Under the pieces are notes generated by a model. The model ran no database searches, was not told the DNA's origin, and worked only from the letters and a program-made list of their open reading frames with translations. From positions 1,426,001 to 1,490,000 of the forward strand of contig OY763325.1 in assembly GCA_963667315.1 (NCBI GenBank): DNA of 64,000 nucleotides. Direction: 5' to 3'. Both the position numbers and the translations under genes were made by a program. Of this stretch, positions 1-8,799 are shown piece by piece. This DNA is from DAINPP01 sp963667315 (GTDB lineage Bacteria > Thermotogota > Thermotogae > MWEM01). Positions within the stretch are counted from its first letter, which is position 1. The number at the start of each line of letters is the position of its first letter.

Positions 1-1005
1 GATATGCCCATCAACAACACCTCGAACGGTATCACTAATCGGTTCATTAAAATCATCACCTTCTACAAGAACGGTGTATATTCCCGTTATACTACCTTTT
101 TCAGAATTCCCTGCCCTTTCAAGTATACCGGGAAGACCCGCGAAGACACTTGGCGGATAGCCTCTCGTTGTCGGAGGTTCTCCGATAGCCAGTCCAACAT
201 CCCTCTGAGCCATCGCCCATCTTGTCAACGAATCAACCATCAGCATGACATTTAATCCCTGATCTCTGAAATATTCAGCAACCGAAGTCGCAGACATTAA
301 CGCTTTAACTCTCATCAGAGCAGGTTGATCAGATGTTGAGACGATGACCACACTACGCCTCAAACCCTCTTCACCCAAATCCCTCTCGATAAACTCCCTG
401 ACTTCCCTGCCTCTTTCACCGATCAAGCCAATAACATTAATATCCGCTTTTGTATTCCTCGCAATCATCCCCAGTGTCGTAGATTTGCCGACACCGCTTC
501 CGGCGAAAATACCGATTCTTTGTCCTTTTCCCAGTGTCGTAAACCCGTCTATCGCTCTGATACCAACGGGTAAAACGTCTTTTATCCTGTTTCGCATCAA
601 GGGGTTTGGGGGCTGATTATTCAACGAAATATGATTTTTAGGCAAAAGAGGTGTCGTGTCAATCGGTCTTCCTAAACCATCAAGAACGCGTCCAAGAAGC
701 GAATCATCAACACCGATATTCAAATTCCTTTTCGTCCCCTGCACTTCACATCCAAGGGAAATCCCGGAATACTCTTCAAGCGGCATCAGTATGATGTGAT
801 TATCTTTAAACCCTACAACCTCAGCCGTAACAACTTTTCCGTCGATCGTTTTAATCTTGCAGGATTCGCCGAGAAAAACTTCCGGCCCTGCCGATTCTAT
901 CGTTAATCCTATGATTTTTTTAACGCTTCCATTCAAGCCAAAAAAATCATGATCTTCAATTTTATCCTTAAAATAGTCGAGTTGTTCAAGACTCTTATAC
1001 GTCAT
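1..1005 (-). CDS. fliI: Flagellar type III export ATPase FliI (partial, C-terminus beyond left edge)
   Basis: FliI is the cytoplasmic hexameric ATPase that energises export of flagellar axial proteins. The frame reads from an ATG at 1005 down to base 1 without a stop, about 335 codons, so roughly the last 100 residues of a normal FliI lie outside the window. Visible hallmarks are the Walker A G-S-G-V-G-K-S-T, the L-I-G-E-R-G-R-E-V strand, the D-S-L-T-R-W-A-M-A-Q-R-D-V-G Walker B region, and G-E-P-P-T-T-R-G-Y-P-P-S-V-F, all typical of FliI rather than the F1 beta subunit. Its ATG shares one base with the fliH stop codon (TAATG), which implies translational coupling. FliI normally works in complex with FliH, its upstream neighbour here. 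Confidence 0.95.
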   Translation of the reverse strand, partial: MTYKSLEQLDYFKDKIEDHDFFGLNGSVKKIIGLTIESAGPEVFLGESCKIKTIDGKVVTAEVVGFKDNHIILMPLEEYSGISLGCEVQGTKRNLNIGVDDSLLGRVLDGLGRPIDTTPLLPKNHISLNNQPPNPLMRNRIKDVLPVGIRAIDGFTTLGKGQRIGIFAGSGVGKSTTLGMIARNTKADINVIGLIGERGREVREFIERDLGEEGLRRSVVIVSTSDQPALMRVKALMSATSVAEYFRDQGLNVMLMVDSLTRWAMAQRDVGLAIGEPPTTRGYPPSVFAGLPGILERAGNSEKGSITGIYTVLVEGDDFNEPISDTVRGVVDGHI

Positions 1006-1784
1006 TACACCTCTCCAAAGACATCTCTTATAATCTCATCCAGCAATTCAAACTGATTTTCCAGCGTCCCATCAAGCGTTCCGTAATTTGACTCAACGAC
1101 CACACCACCTCTTTCTACCGCCCGATCCTGTCTGATTTCAAAAGACGGAAGCGTATCCTTCATCTCAGATTTTAATTCAACTGGAAATTCGTTGAAATCC
1201 GCCGGGTTAAACTTAAAGACAATTTCTTTCAAACTCATGACCCGCTTCATCATCTCACGTGTCTTACTGACAAGCACTTCTTCTCTTTTTTCATCAAGTG
1301 TTATACAAAGTGCCTTTTTCACCATCACTTTCAGGATATATTGCATCATATTCGCCGTAAGTTCAATATATTCTTCTTTTGATTTGCTGAAAGTTTTATT
1401 CGCCTTTTGAATGGACACCACAGCGTTATTCATCCTATCACGCCATTGTTTTTCCACATTCTGCTCTTTTAACGCAATCCCCTGTTGAGCATTCTGGACG
1501 ATCTGCTCGGCCTTCCTCTTCGCTTCAGCCTCATGTTTAAGGGCCTGTTTACGTAACTGTGCCGCCTCTTTTTCAGCCTCTTCAATGATAACCCGAGCCT
1601 TTTCCTTCGCCAGCGAAACAGCGGGTGAAATGATTTCATCTTCATTAGAATGCGCTGTCTCAAACCCTTCCGTTTCGTCGGGAGAGATTTCTTCCGATTT
1701 CACCTCTTTCGATTCATTTTTATAAAGCTTGACCTTTTCATTTTCATCGATCGTCACAAGTGCACGTTTGATCAGATTATACAA
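1005..1784 (-). CDS. fliH: Flagellar assembly protein FliH
   Basis: FliH is the stator and negative regulator of the FliI export ATPase and docks it at the export gate. The 259-residue protein has an acidic variable N-terminus (about 1-55), a long charged coiled coil (about 55-125, rich in E-K-A repeats such as A-R-V-I-I-E-E-A-E-K-E-A) and a globular C-terminal half. This is the usual FliH/VATPase-E-like layout. Identification rests mainly on that layout and on its place between fliG and fliI, because FliH sequences diverge quickly. The start overlaps the end of fliG by 8 bases and the stop overlaps the fliI start, consistent with a coupled operon. Confidence 0.88.
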   Translation of the reverse strand: MYNLIKRALVTIDENEKVKLYKNESKEVKSEEISPDETEGFETAHSNEDEIISPAVSLAKEKARVIIEEAEKEAAQLRKQALKHEAEAKRKAEQIVQNAQQGIALKEQNVEKQWRDRMNNAVVSIQKANKTFSKSKEEYIELTANMMQYILKVMVKKALCITLDEKREEVLVSKTREMMKRVMSLKEIVFKFNPADFNEFPVELKSEMKDTLPSFEIRQDRAVERGGVVVESNYGTLDGTLENQFELLDEIIRDVFGEV

Positions 1785-2787
1785 TTAACTCTTCTCCTCC
1801 GCCTCTCGCTATGAATATTTCACCGCTTTCTTCCAGACGTCTGATCGTATTGACAATCTTCTGCTGCGCCTCTTCAACGTCCACAACACGAAGTGGTCCC
1901 ATGAACTCTATTTCTTCTCTCAATAATTGACCGGCTCGCTTCGAAAGGTTTCCGGCAATCTTGTCCATAATTTCTTCAGAAGACCCCTTAAGGGCTTTCG
2001 CAAGATCCTTCGTATCAACTTCACGCAACACCATCTGAATTGATCTGTCATCAAGTTTCGTAACGTCTTCAAAGACAAACATATGTCTTCTGATCTCTTC
2101 TGCCAATTCAGGATCTGTTTCTGAAAGTTTATCAAGTATTTCCCTTTCAGTTGATCTGTCCATGGTATTAACCAGTTCAACAACCGTATCAAGCCCGCCG
2201 ACTTGTGCAAAGTCCTGCGTAACAAATGTGGAGACTTTCCTTTCAAGCACTTTTTCAACCTCCCTTACAACTTCGGGATTCGCTTTGTCAAGAATCGCAA
2301 TTCGTTTGACCACTTCAGGTTTCAAATCCTCCGGAAGTGCACTGATCACCTGCGATGCCTGCTTCGGAGACAGATAGCATAATATAAGCGATATCGTCTG
2401 CGGATGCTCATTCTGCAAGACATTAACAAGCTGCATGGGATCTGATTTTTTGAGAAAATCAAACGGCTTGACCTGAAGATTACTCGTCAGTTTTTCAAGG
2501 ATATCAAGTGCTCTTTCAGGTCCGAGGGCCTGTTCAAGCATATCTTTCGCATAATCAATTCCACCGGCAAGGATGAATTCTCTCGCCTGAAATGTACTGG
2601 AAAATTCTTCAAGAACCCTTTTCTTTTCCGAATCAGGTATTTTATCAAGCTGAGCCAATTCAAGTGTCAATCTCTCTATATCGTCGTCCGTTAAATGTCT
2701 CAACACCTTTGCAGCACGATCACTTCCCATCGTCAGCAAAAGAACAGCAGCCTTTCTAATTCCTGTCAGATCCTTTTTCTCCGCCAT
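1777..2787 (-). CDS. fliG: Flagellar motor switch protein FliG
   Basis: FliG is the rotor protein of the flagellar C-ring that contacts the stators and generates torque. The sequence carries the family signatures R-K-A-A-V-L-L-L-T-M-G at the N-terminus, E-H-P-Q-T-I-S-L-I-L in the middle domain, and the C-terminal charged helix region. Length, about 336 residues, is normal. I place the start at the ATG at 2787, because the sequence AGAGGTG lies about 7 bases upstream; an in-frame GTG at 2793 is the alternative. It is the first gene of the visible minus-strand flagellar operon and is divergent from zapA. Confidence 0.95.
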   Translation of the reverse strand: MAEKKDLTGIRKAAVLLLTMGSDRAAKVLRHLTDDDIERLTLELAQLDKIPDSEKKRVLEEFSSTFQAREFILAGGIDYAKDMLEQALGPERALDILEKLTSNLQVKPFDFLKKSDPMQLVNVLQNEHPQTISLILCYLSPKQASQVISALPEDLKPEVVKRIAILDKANPEVVREVEKVLERKVSTFVTQDFAQVGGLDTVVELVNTMDRSTEREILDKLSETDPELAEEIRRHMFVFEDVTKLDDRSIQMVLREVDTKDLAKALKGSSEEIMDKIAGNLSKRAGQLLREEIEFMGPLRVVDVEEAQQKIVNTIRRLEESGEIFIARGGGEELIV

Positions 2788-2818
2788 AAACACACCTCTT
2801 TTTTTCCTTCTTTACAAT

Positions 2819-2846
2819 ATTATACTACAAAACACGCTCCATCAAA
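2819..2846 (-). promoter_or_regulatory. Candidate sigma-70-type promoter for the fliG-fliH-fliI operon
   Basis: On the minus strand there is a perfect TATAAT at 2824-2819. TTTGAT (2846-2841) or TTGATG (2845-2840) lies 16 or 15 bases upstream. It sits about 30 bases ahead of the fliG start. The spacer is slightly short, so this is a candidate only. Confidence 0.45.
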
Positions 2847-2942
2847 TAAAGCCATAAACAGACTATTTTTAATTTTTCTCTAAATTCACCGTGTACCTTT
2901 ACAATATCTTTAACAACTTTTACCCAATAATGGATGGAATAC

Positions 2943-2971
2943 TTGTGTTTGAGCTTCGTTTATGATAAAAT
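2943..2971 (+). promoter_or_regulatory. Candidate promoter for the zapA-lysS operon
   Basis: TTGTGT (2943-2948) is followed after 17 bases by TAAAAT (2966-2971). The same TAAAAT form recurs in the promoter candidate at 21705-21733. The predicted transcript would begin just before the purine-rich ribosome binding site of zapA, giving a very short leader. Confidence 0.4.
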
Positions 2972-2996
2972 ATTGTTGGGGAGGGGGCTTTGTTTC

Positions 2997-3296
2997 ATGA
3001 AGAGAAAAATCACAATTAACATTGGGCGCAAACTGTTTTCTTTCAGGACAGACGAGTCCAAGGAAAAAGTGCAGAGGATCAAGGATATGATCGCTGAAGA
3101 TTATGAGCACTTTGGACACAATGTTGAGGGAAAGGATAATAACAATTTCGAAGATTTACTCGTACTGATGCTGCTGAATCACATTTCTAAGGAAATCAAA
3201 TGCGAGGAAATCATCAAAGCCGAGCGGGAGAAAAACGAGAGGCTTATGGTTGAGATTGAACGAATGAAAACTGACAGAACGGATCTTGTCGGTTAG
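2997..3296 (+). CDS. zapA: Cell division protein ZapA-like
   Basis: ZapA proteins bind and bundle FtsZ at the division ring. This 99-residue product starts M-K-R-K-I-T-I-N-I-G-R-K, the typical ZapA beta-strand opening, followed by a long helical and coiled-coil tail ending in E-R-M-K-T-D-R. I use the ATG at 2997 because a very purine-rich GGGGAGGGGG (2978-2987) lies about 9 bases upstream. A longer frame opens at 2934 but its extra residues do not resemble the family. It heads the housekeeping operon that continues with rapZ. ZapA sequences are short and divergent, so similarity is mainly in the N-terminal strand. Confidence 0.75.
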   Translation: MKRKITINIGRKLFSFRTDESKEKVQRIKDMIAEDYEHFGHNVEGKDNNNFEDLLVLMLLNHISKEIKCEEIIKAEREKNERLMVEIERMKTDRTDLVG

Positions 3297-3353
3297 TTTT
3301 TTTGTCTTTCCTTTTTAGTTAATGCGTTCTGATGTTCTGGAGTTGATACTGTT

Positions 3354-4232
3354 TTGAAGAATTTAAAAAAAATAATCATCGTAACTGGTCTCTCAGGTTC
3401 CGGTAAGACAACGACTTTGGGTCTACTTGAGGATATCGGTTATTTTTGTGTTGATAATATCCCCCCAAAACTCCTCAATAATATACTTCCGTTGTTTGAA
3501 CAATCAGAAGTAGAAAAGATTGCCTTGGGTGTCGATGCAAGATGGAAACAGGAATTCAGCAGTATGATTGACGGATTTGATGTTTTCGTAAAAAAAGAAA
3601 AACCATACACCCTTGAGATCCTTTTTCTGGAATCGTCCGTGGAAACGATTCTCAAACGTTATAATCTCACCAGAAGAAAGCACCCCTTATCCGTTGACGG
3701 TAATGTAGAAAACGCTGTATTACTTGAAAAAAAGATGCTTTCACCTTTAAGAGAAAGAGCGGATTTTATAATAGATACTTCAAAATACAATACACATGAA
3801 TTGAGAAAAGCCTTGGTCAATACCTTAACAAACCAGGCAAAGGAAAATGATAAAACGACCGAGATCAGTATTACCAGTTTTGGATTCAAATACGGAACGC
3901 CTTTAAATGCAGACTTTATCATTGATTCCAGATTTCTTCCTAATCCTTACTGGAAATCCGACCTAACGGCTTTAACCGGTTTGGATAAAGAAGTACAGGA
4001 TTATTTACAATCTTTCCCGGTTGTGCATGATTATCTCACCGCATGTTGCAATATGCTGCTTATGGCCGTAGAGAGGTACAATGAAGAAGGTCGAAGCAAT
4101 GTAAACGTTTATATCGGCTGTTCCGGCGGCAAACACAGATCCGTGTACCTTACCCTTAAAACCTATGATTTTTTTACAGAAAATGGATTCCGGGCTAAGA
4201 TCACCCACAGAGAGACAAATAACTGGCATTAA
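3354..4232 (+). CDS. rapZ: RNase adapter / nucleotide-binding protein RapZ (YvcJ)
   Basis: RapZ/YvcJ proteins bind nucleotides and, in Enterobacteria, target regulatory RNAs for decay; in Gram-positives YvcJ is a GTP-hydrolysing protein. The 292-residue product has Walker A G-L-S-G-S-G-K-T at residues 12-19 and the C-terminal I-G-C-S-G-G-K-H-R-S-V at about 254-264, which is the family signature (usually G-C-T-G-G-x-H-R-S-V). The start is TTG at 3354 with GGAG about 11 bases upstream. It sits directly upstream of yvcK and whiA, an arrangement shared by Firmicutes and Thermotogota. Confidence 0.93.
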   Translation: MKNLKKIIIVTGLSGSGKTTTLGLLEDIGYFCVDNIPPKLLNNILPLFEQSEVEKIALGVDARWKQEFSSMIDGFDVFVKKEKPYTLEILFLESSVETILKRYNLTRRKHPLSVDGNVENAVLLEKKMLSPLRERADFIIDTSKYNTHELRKALVNTLTNQAKENDKTTEISITSFGFKYGTPLNADFIIDSRFLPNPYWKSDLTALTGLDKEVQDYLQSFPVVHDYLTACCNMLLMAVERYNEEGRSNVNVYIGCSGGKHRSVYLTLKTYDFFTENGFRAKITHRETNNWH

Positions 4233-4246
4233 ACATCTATCGGGAA

Positions 4247-5221
4247 GTGATGACTATCAGTAAAGATAACCTGAATATAGTTGTTCTCGGCGGTGGAACG
4301 GGTCTTTCCACACTTGTTAGAGGACTTAAAAGCAGGAACATCAATATCACTGCTATCGTTACGATTACCGATGAAGGCGGCAGTTCGGGCACTTTCAGGT
4401 CAGAAATGAATATCCCGCCACCGGGTGATGTCAGAAATAATATTACGGCATTCGCTGAGGATGAAAATCTGCTGACAAAGTTGATTCGATTTCGTTTTGA
4501 TGACGCCGGCACATTTGAAGGTCATTCTGTAGGAAACATTATCCTAGCGGCATTGACAAAGATCCTCGGAAGCTTTCCGGAAGCCGTAAAAAGTTTATCA
4601 AAGGTCTTGGCAATAGACGGAGAGGTCTATCCGATAAGCGGGAAGATGGTCAGATTAAAGGCATACAACGATCTTGGCGAGGAACTCATCGGCGAAAAAG
4701 CAATAGAAAAAAACAAAGGTAGAATTATCGATATTAAACCGGATGTTGAATTTGAACCACTCCCCGAAGTCGTCCAGGCGCTACAAAAAGCAGATGGCAT
4801 CATCCTGGGACCGGGCAGTCTTTACACCAGCATCATCCCAAACCTATTGGCTAAAAACATCAGTAATATTATCGCCGATTCGGATGCTCCTGTCATTTAC
4901 ATCTGCAATATTATGACACAGCCGGGAGAAACGGATCATTACAGTATGACGGATCATGCAAATGAAATCAATAAATATCTGTCAAAATATCCGGATTATT
5001 ATATTGTCAATTCACAGCCAATCCCAAATGACTTGATTGAACGTTATACACAACAGGGTGCTCAACAGGTTGAACTTAAATTTGATAATCTTGCGGGTGC
5101 CGTGCTTTTGGAACCCCTCATTAAAACCGAAACGGATCCACGGGATGGACTGGAAAAAGTAAGACATAACGAAATAAAACTCGCATCAATCATCATGAAA
5201 ATAATGAACTGGGGGAAATAA
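4247..5221 (+). CDS. yvcK: Gluconeogenesis factor / CofD-like protein YvcK
   Basis: YvcK belongs to the CofD/UPF0052 family. In Bacillus it is needed for growth on gluconeogenic carbon sources and binds UDP-sugars. The glycine-rich opening V-V-L-G-G-G-T-G-L-S (residues 12-21) and the internal D-E-G-G-S-S-G and P-P-G-D-V-R-N stretches are diagnostic. Translation begins at GTG 4247 or the adjacent ATG 4250; both follow GGGAAG closely. The stop lies one base from the whiA start, so the two are probably coupled. Confidence 0.92.
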   Translation: MMTISKDNLNIVVLGGGTGLSTLVRGLKSRNINITAIVTITDEGGSSGTFRSEMNIPPPGDVRNNITAFAEDENLLTKLIRFRFDDAGTFEGHSVGNIILAALTKILGSFPEAVKSLSKVLAIDGEVYPISGKMVRLKAYNDLGEELIGEKAIEKNKGRIIDIKPDVEFEPLPEVVQALQKADGIILGPGSLYTSIIPNLLAKNISNIIADSDAPVIYICNIMTQPGETDHYSMTDHANEINKYLSKYPDYYIVNSQPIPNDLIERYTQQGAQQVELKFDNLAGAVLLEPLIKTETDPRDGLEKVRHNEIKLASIIMKIMNWGK

Positions 5222-5222
5222 G

Positions 5223-6161
5223 TTGAGTTTTTCTTCCGACCTTAAAACAGAATTAAATGCCATACAGATAACGGATCCGACTTCTGCTTTTATCGAATTT
5301 TTCGGCATGCTGAAATTCAGGGGAAGCATCCTGATCAAAAAAGTACATGAATCCAACAGGATTTATTATCTGATATCAACGGGTAATCCTACTGTTGCCA
5401 GGAGGACGTATTACCTGCTTCGGAATATCCCCAATACAACGATCGAAACTTCCTACAGGATCAACACTTATCTGAACAACAGTAAATCATATCTTTTAAA
5501 AATAGGGTTTTTAAAGATTCAGGAAGTTTTTCCTTTTTTAAAAGGACAGGATGTTTACAGCTGGGATCCTTACCCGATCATCAGAAATGATTCAGCCTAC
5601 TTTAGTGATTATTTACGCGGTGTCTTTTTCGTTTCGGGATATATCGTTGACCCGAAGAATTCATATCATCTTGAAATTCTGGAAAAGGACAGCCGAGAAA
5701 ACATAGAAGAAATTAAAAAAATATTAAATAATATCTTAAGGATTAAAGCTGGTATTACAGAACATAAAAAAGGAATGAAACTTTATCTAAAAAAATCAAG
5801 TGATATAATAAGTATGTTAGAATTGATGGGTTCAAAAATCCAGCTTGAGAAATTCGAAAAGATAGTTGGACAAAGACATATCAAATCCAATGTAAACCGC
5901 TCCATCAATTTTACGATTGCAAACGCCAAAAAGATCGGCAAAAGCAGCGCGGTACAAATAGAGGCGATGACCAGGATCAAAGAGAGAATCGGTCTTGATC
6001 ACCTCGAAAAAGAATTAAGGGAAATCTGTGACTTGCGATTAAACAATGAGGATTTAAGCCTTGCTGAAATGGGTCAGTTGTTGACGGTGCCACTTTCAAA
6101 ATCTGCTGTTTATAATCGGATGAAAAAGATTATAAAAATAGCCGATGAAATGGAGGAATAA
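5223..6161 (+). CDS. whiA: WhiA-family DNA-binding protein (LAGLIDADG-like plus HTH)
   Basis: WhiA proteins combine a degenerate homing-endonuclease (LAGLIDADG) fold with a C-terminal helix-turn-helix. They regulate sporulation or division genes in Actinobacteria and Firmicutes, and a Thermotoga homologue has a known structure. This 312-residue protein has the family opening S-F-S-S-D-L-K-T-E-L, a middle L-R-G-V-F-F-V-S-G-Y motif, and a C-terminal HTH (L-A-E-M-G-Q-L-L followed by P-L-S-K-S-A-V-Y-N-R). Start TTG at 5223 follows GGGGGA. It lies in the usual rapZ-yvcK-whiA triad. Confidence 0.92.
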   Translation: MSFSSDLKTELNAIQITDPTSAFIEFFGMLKFRGSILIKKVHESNRIYYLISTGNPTVARRTYYLLRNIPNTTIETSYRINTYLNNSKSYLLKIGFLKIQEVFPFLKGQDVYSWDPYPIIRNDSAYFSDYLRGVFFVSGYIVDPKNSYHLEILEKDSRENIEEIKKILNNILRIKAGITEHKKGMKLYLKKSSDIISMLELMGSKIQLEKFEKIVGQRHIKSNVNRSINFTIANAKKIGKSSAVQIEAMTRIKERIGLDHLEKELREICDLRLNNEDLSLAEMGQLLTVPLSKSAVYNRMKKIIKIADEMEE

Positions 6162-6163
6162 GG

Positions 6164-6619
6164 ATGCAATGTCCTTTTTGTATGAACAAAAACACAAAAG
6201 TAGTTGATTCCCGAACTTCCGATGACGGCAGCAGTGTCAGAAGAAGAAGAGAGTGTCCAATCTGTAATGCCAGATTTACAACCTATGAACGCTATGAGGA
6301 ACTTCCTTTGATGGTAATAAAAAAAGACGGCAGAAAAGAACGTTTTATTCGAGAGAAATTACTTAACGGTTTAATGCGGGCATGCGAGAAAAGGGATATT
6401 TCCGTTGAGATTCTTAACGATGCAACGGCAAAGATCAAACATGAATTTATTGAAGAAGGGCTCATGGAAGTAAGCAGCAAACAAATCGGTGAAAAAACCA
6501 TACAACATTTGAAGGATATTGATGACGTCGCTTATATCAGATTTGCGTCAGTATATAGAGATTTCAACGATATAGAGCAATTTAAAAAAATTATAGATGA
6601 ATTGAAAAAGGGAGGCTAA
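6164..6619 (+). CDS. nrdR: Transcriptional repressor NrdR
   Basis: NrdR is a zinc-ribbon plus ATP-cone repressor of ribonucleotide reductase genes. The zinc ligands are Cys3, Cys6, Cys31 and Cys34, spaced as in all NrdR proteins, with R-R-R-R-E-C-P-I-C between them. The ATP-cone starts near V-I-K-K-D-G-R-K-E-R-F. Length is 151 residues, which is standard. It starts 2 bases after whiA, and no ribonucleotide reductase gene lies in the window, so its targets are elsewhere. Confidence 0.96.
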   Translation: MQCPFCMNKNTKVVDSRTSDDGSSVRRRRECPICNARFTTYERYEELPLMVIKKDGRKERFIREKLLNGLMRACEKRDISVEILNDATAKIKHEFIEEGLMEVSSKQIGEKTIQHLKDIDDVAYIRFASVYRDFNDIEQFKKIIDELKKGG

Positions 6620-6625
6620 CCTCAA

Positions 6626-7105
6626 ATGGCTAAAAAAGAAACGATTTATTTGACACAGGAAGGGTATGATACCCTGAAAAAAGAATTAAAAGACCTTAAA
6701 AATTATTTAATGTACGACATCTCCGCAAAGATTAAAGCTGCAAGAGAATATGGGGATTTGAGCGAAAACAGTGAATATGAAGAGGCAAAAAACGAACAGG
6801 GAAGGATCAACGGAAGAATTCTTGAGATTGAACACACACTCGATAAAGCTGAAATCATTGATTCAAACGACGTTTCTACAGACACTGTCAGACTTGGACA
6901 GACGGTTCTCGTTAAAAATCTTGAAAATAATGTGGAGAATAAATTCAAACTTGTAAACCCACAGGAAGCTGATATTTTTGAAAACAAGGTAAGCGTTGAA
7001 TCTCCTGTTGGAGAGGCACTTGACGGGGGTAAAGTAGGAGAAATTATTAAGGTAAAAACACCAAACGGCATTCAGCAATATGAAATACTGGGAATCACTC
7101 TGTAA
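6626..7105 (+). CDS. greA: Transcription elongation factor GreA
   Basis: GreA rescues backtracked RNA polymerase by stimulating transcript cleavage. The 159-residue product has the N-terminal coiled coil with the catalytic-tip sequence A-R-E-Y-G-D-L-S-E-N-S-E-Y containing the conserved acidic pair. The C-terminal FKBP-like domain contains S-P-V-G-E-A-L-D-G-G-K-V-G-E. A good GGGAGG precedes the ATG. The greA-lysS pair is common in several phyla. Confidence 0.97.
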   Translation: MAKKETIYLTQEGYDTLKKELKDLKNYLMYDISAKIKAAREYGDLSENSEYEEAKNEQGRINGRILEIEHTLDKAEIIDSNDVSTDTVRLGQTVLVKNLENNVENKFKLVNPQEADIFENKVSVESPVGEALDGGKVGEIIKVKTPNGIQQYEILGITL

Positions 7106-7140
7106 CATCAATCCAAAAGAACAAAGAAAGGCGGATAAAT

Positions 7141-8667
7141 ATGGCATCGATAAGAGAACAAAAGATACAGGAACTTGATTCAATCAAACAGAAAGGATTT
7201 GAACCGTATCCACATAAATTCGAAAGAGAAATGAGAACAGGCGATATCATTGAAAAATACGATTCACTTGAAGCCGGACAGACAAAAGAGGACGATACGG
7301 TAAAAACAGCTGGAAGAATTGTAGCCATGAGAGATCATGGGAAATCGGCTTTTTTTGAAATCAGAGATTATTACGGCAGCATTCAAGGGTATATCAGGAA
7401 AAGTGAAGTGGGTGCTGAGCAATTTGAATTCTTCAAGGAACACATCACCACCGGTGATCATATCGGATTCGAAGGGTTCCCATTCAAATCCAAGACAGGA
7501 GAACTATCCATTTATGTAAAAAGTTTCCAGCTTCTCACAAAAGCGCTCAGGCAGATGCCTGAGAAGTGGCATGGTCTGAAGGATAAGGAAGTTATTTACA
7601 GACAGAGATACGTTGATCTCATCGCCAACCGGGAAAGTATGAGAAGGTTCAAGATCAGATTTGATACGATCAGACTGATCAGAGAATATATGGTAAAAAA
7701 CGGCTTTGTTGAAGTCGAAACGCCAATGCTTCACCAGCTTTCCGCTGGTGCATCGGCAAAACCCTTTGTCACACACATGAATGCTTTTGATATGGATAAT
7801 TATCTCCGAATCGCTCCGGAACTTCATCTGAAGCGCCTCATCGTTGGTGGATTTGACAGAGTTTTCGAACTGAACAGGAATTTCAGAAATGAAGGGGTCA
7901 GCTACAAGCACAGTCCGGAATTCACGATGATGGAATTCTATCAGGCATATGCCGATTATGAAGACCTGATGAAATATTCCGAAGAAATGCTTTCTTACGT
8001 TGTTAAGGAAATATTCGGAACTTATGAGATTGAATATCAGGGAACAAAGATCAACTTTGAGCCGCCATGGGACAGAGTTACCATGCAGGGCTTCATCAAG
8101 GAGCATCTCGGTGTGGATATCCTTGAAGATTCGGATGAAACATTGATCGCCAAGCTCAAAGAGCTTCATAACGAACCGGAAATCAAGGATAAAAGCCATT
8201 TGATTGAAAATCTCTGGGATCTTGTAGAAGACAAAATCGTTCAGCCGACTTTTGTGATGGAACATCCCCTGGAAATCTCACCTCTTTCAAAGAAACACCG
8301 AAGCAAAGAAGGGGTAACGGAAAGATTTGAAATGGTCATTCTCGGCAGAGAACTCGGTAACGCATTTACGGAACTTAACGATCCGATTGATCAGAAAGAA
8401 CGCTTTGAAAAGCAGGTTGAATTGAGAGATTCCGGAGACGAGGAAGCCCAAATGATGGATTACGATTTTATCAGAGCACTTGAATACGGATTACCGCCAA
8501 CAGCCGGTGAAGGAATAGGAATAGACCGATTTGTCATGTTCCTGACGGATTCGGCGTCGATCAGAGATGTCATAGCCTTCCCGATGGTCAAACCTATTGC
8601 AAATGCGGAAGCGGAATTCCTCTCTGAAGATGCACTCGAAGAAGAACAAAGTGAAGAAGACAAATAA
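7141..8667 (+). CDS. lysS: Lysyl-tRNA synthetase, class II
   Basis: This enzyme charges tRNA-Lys with lysine. The 508-residue protein has the N-terminal OB-fold (about 55-150; V-K-T-A-G-R-I-V-A-M-R), motif 2 (F-E-L-N-R-N-F-R-N-E-G) and motif 3 (G-I-G-I-D-R-F-V-M) of class II synthetases. The C-terminus adds a short acidic tail (E-D-A-L-E-E-E-Q-S-E-E-D-K). The ATG follows AAAGGCGG. It is the last gene before an intrinsic terminator. Confidence 0.98.
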   Translation: MASIREQKIQELDSIKQKGFEPYPHKFEREMRTGDIIEKYDSLEAGQTKEDDTVKTAGRIVAMRDHGKSAFFEIRDYYGSIQGYIRKSEVGAEQFEFFKEHITTGDHIGFEGFPFKSKTGELSIYVKSFQLLTKALRQMPEKWHGLKDKEVIYRQRYVDLIANRESMRRFKIRFDTIRLIREYMVKNGFVEVETPMLHQLSAGASAKPFVTHMNAFDMDNYLRIAPELHLKRLIVGGFDRVFELNRNFRNEGVSYKHSPEFTMMEFYQAYADYEDLMKYSEEMLSYVVKEIFGTYEIEYQGTKINFEPPWDRVTMQGFIKEHLGVDILEDSDETLIAKLKELHNEPEIKDKSHLIENLWDLVEDKIVQPTFVMEHPLEISPLSKKHRSKEGVTERFEMVILGRELGNAFTELNDPIDQKERFEKQVELRDSGDEEAQMMDYDFIRALEYGLPPTAGEGIGIDRFVMFLTDSASIRDVIAFPMVKPIANAEAEFLSEDALEEEQSEEDK

Positions 8668-8682
8668 ATAGTATATAATAGA

Positions 8683-8721
8683 GGGTATGTTCTCTTTTTG
8701 GGAATATACCCGATTTTTTTT
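8683..8721 (+). terminator. Intrinsic terminator after lysS
   Basis: GGGTATGTTC (8683-8692) pairs with GAATATACCC (8702-8711), forming a 10-bp stem with one G-T pair and a 9-base loop. Eight T residues follow at 8714-8721. This ends the zapA-lysS operon. Confidence 0.88.
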
Positions 8722-8799
8722 GGGGATTAAATTATCTTTATCTCGTCCTTTTGAGATATCCGGATATCCGGGATACCAATGGAATGGGAGGTTGTATTC

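Noticed and set aside
7504..8265. Long open frame (about 253 codons) antisense to lysS
   Set aside because: It lies wholly inside a clearly real gene, has no ribosome binding site or recognisable domain, and follows from lysS codon bias.
8779..8799. Upstream ATG for the glycosyltransferase (seven extra residues)
   Set aside because: It lies before the GGGAGG ribosome binding site, which is well spaced only for ATG 8800.
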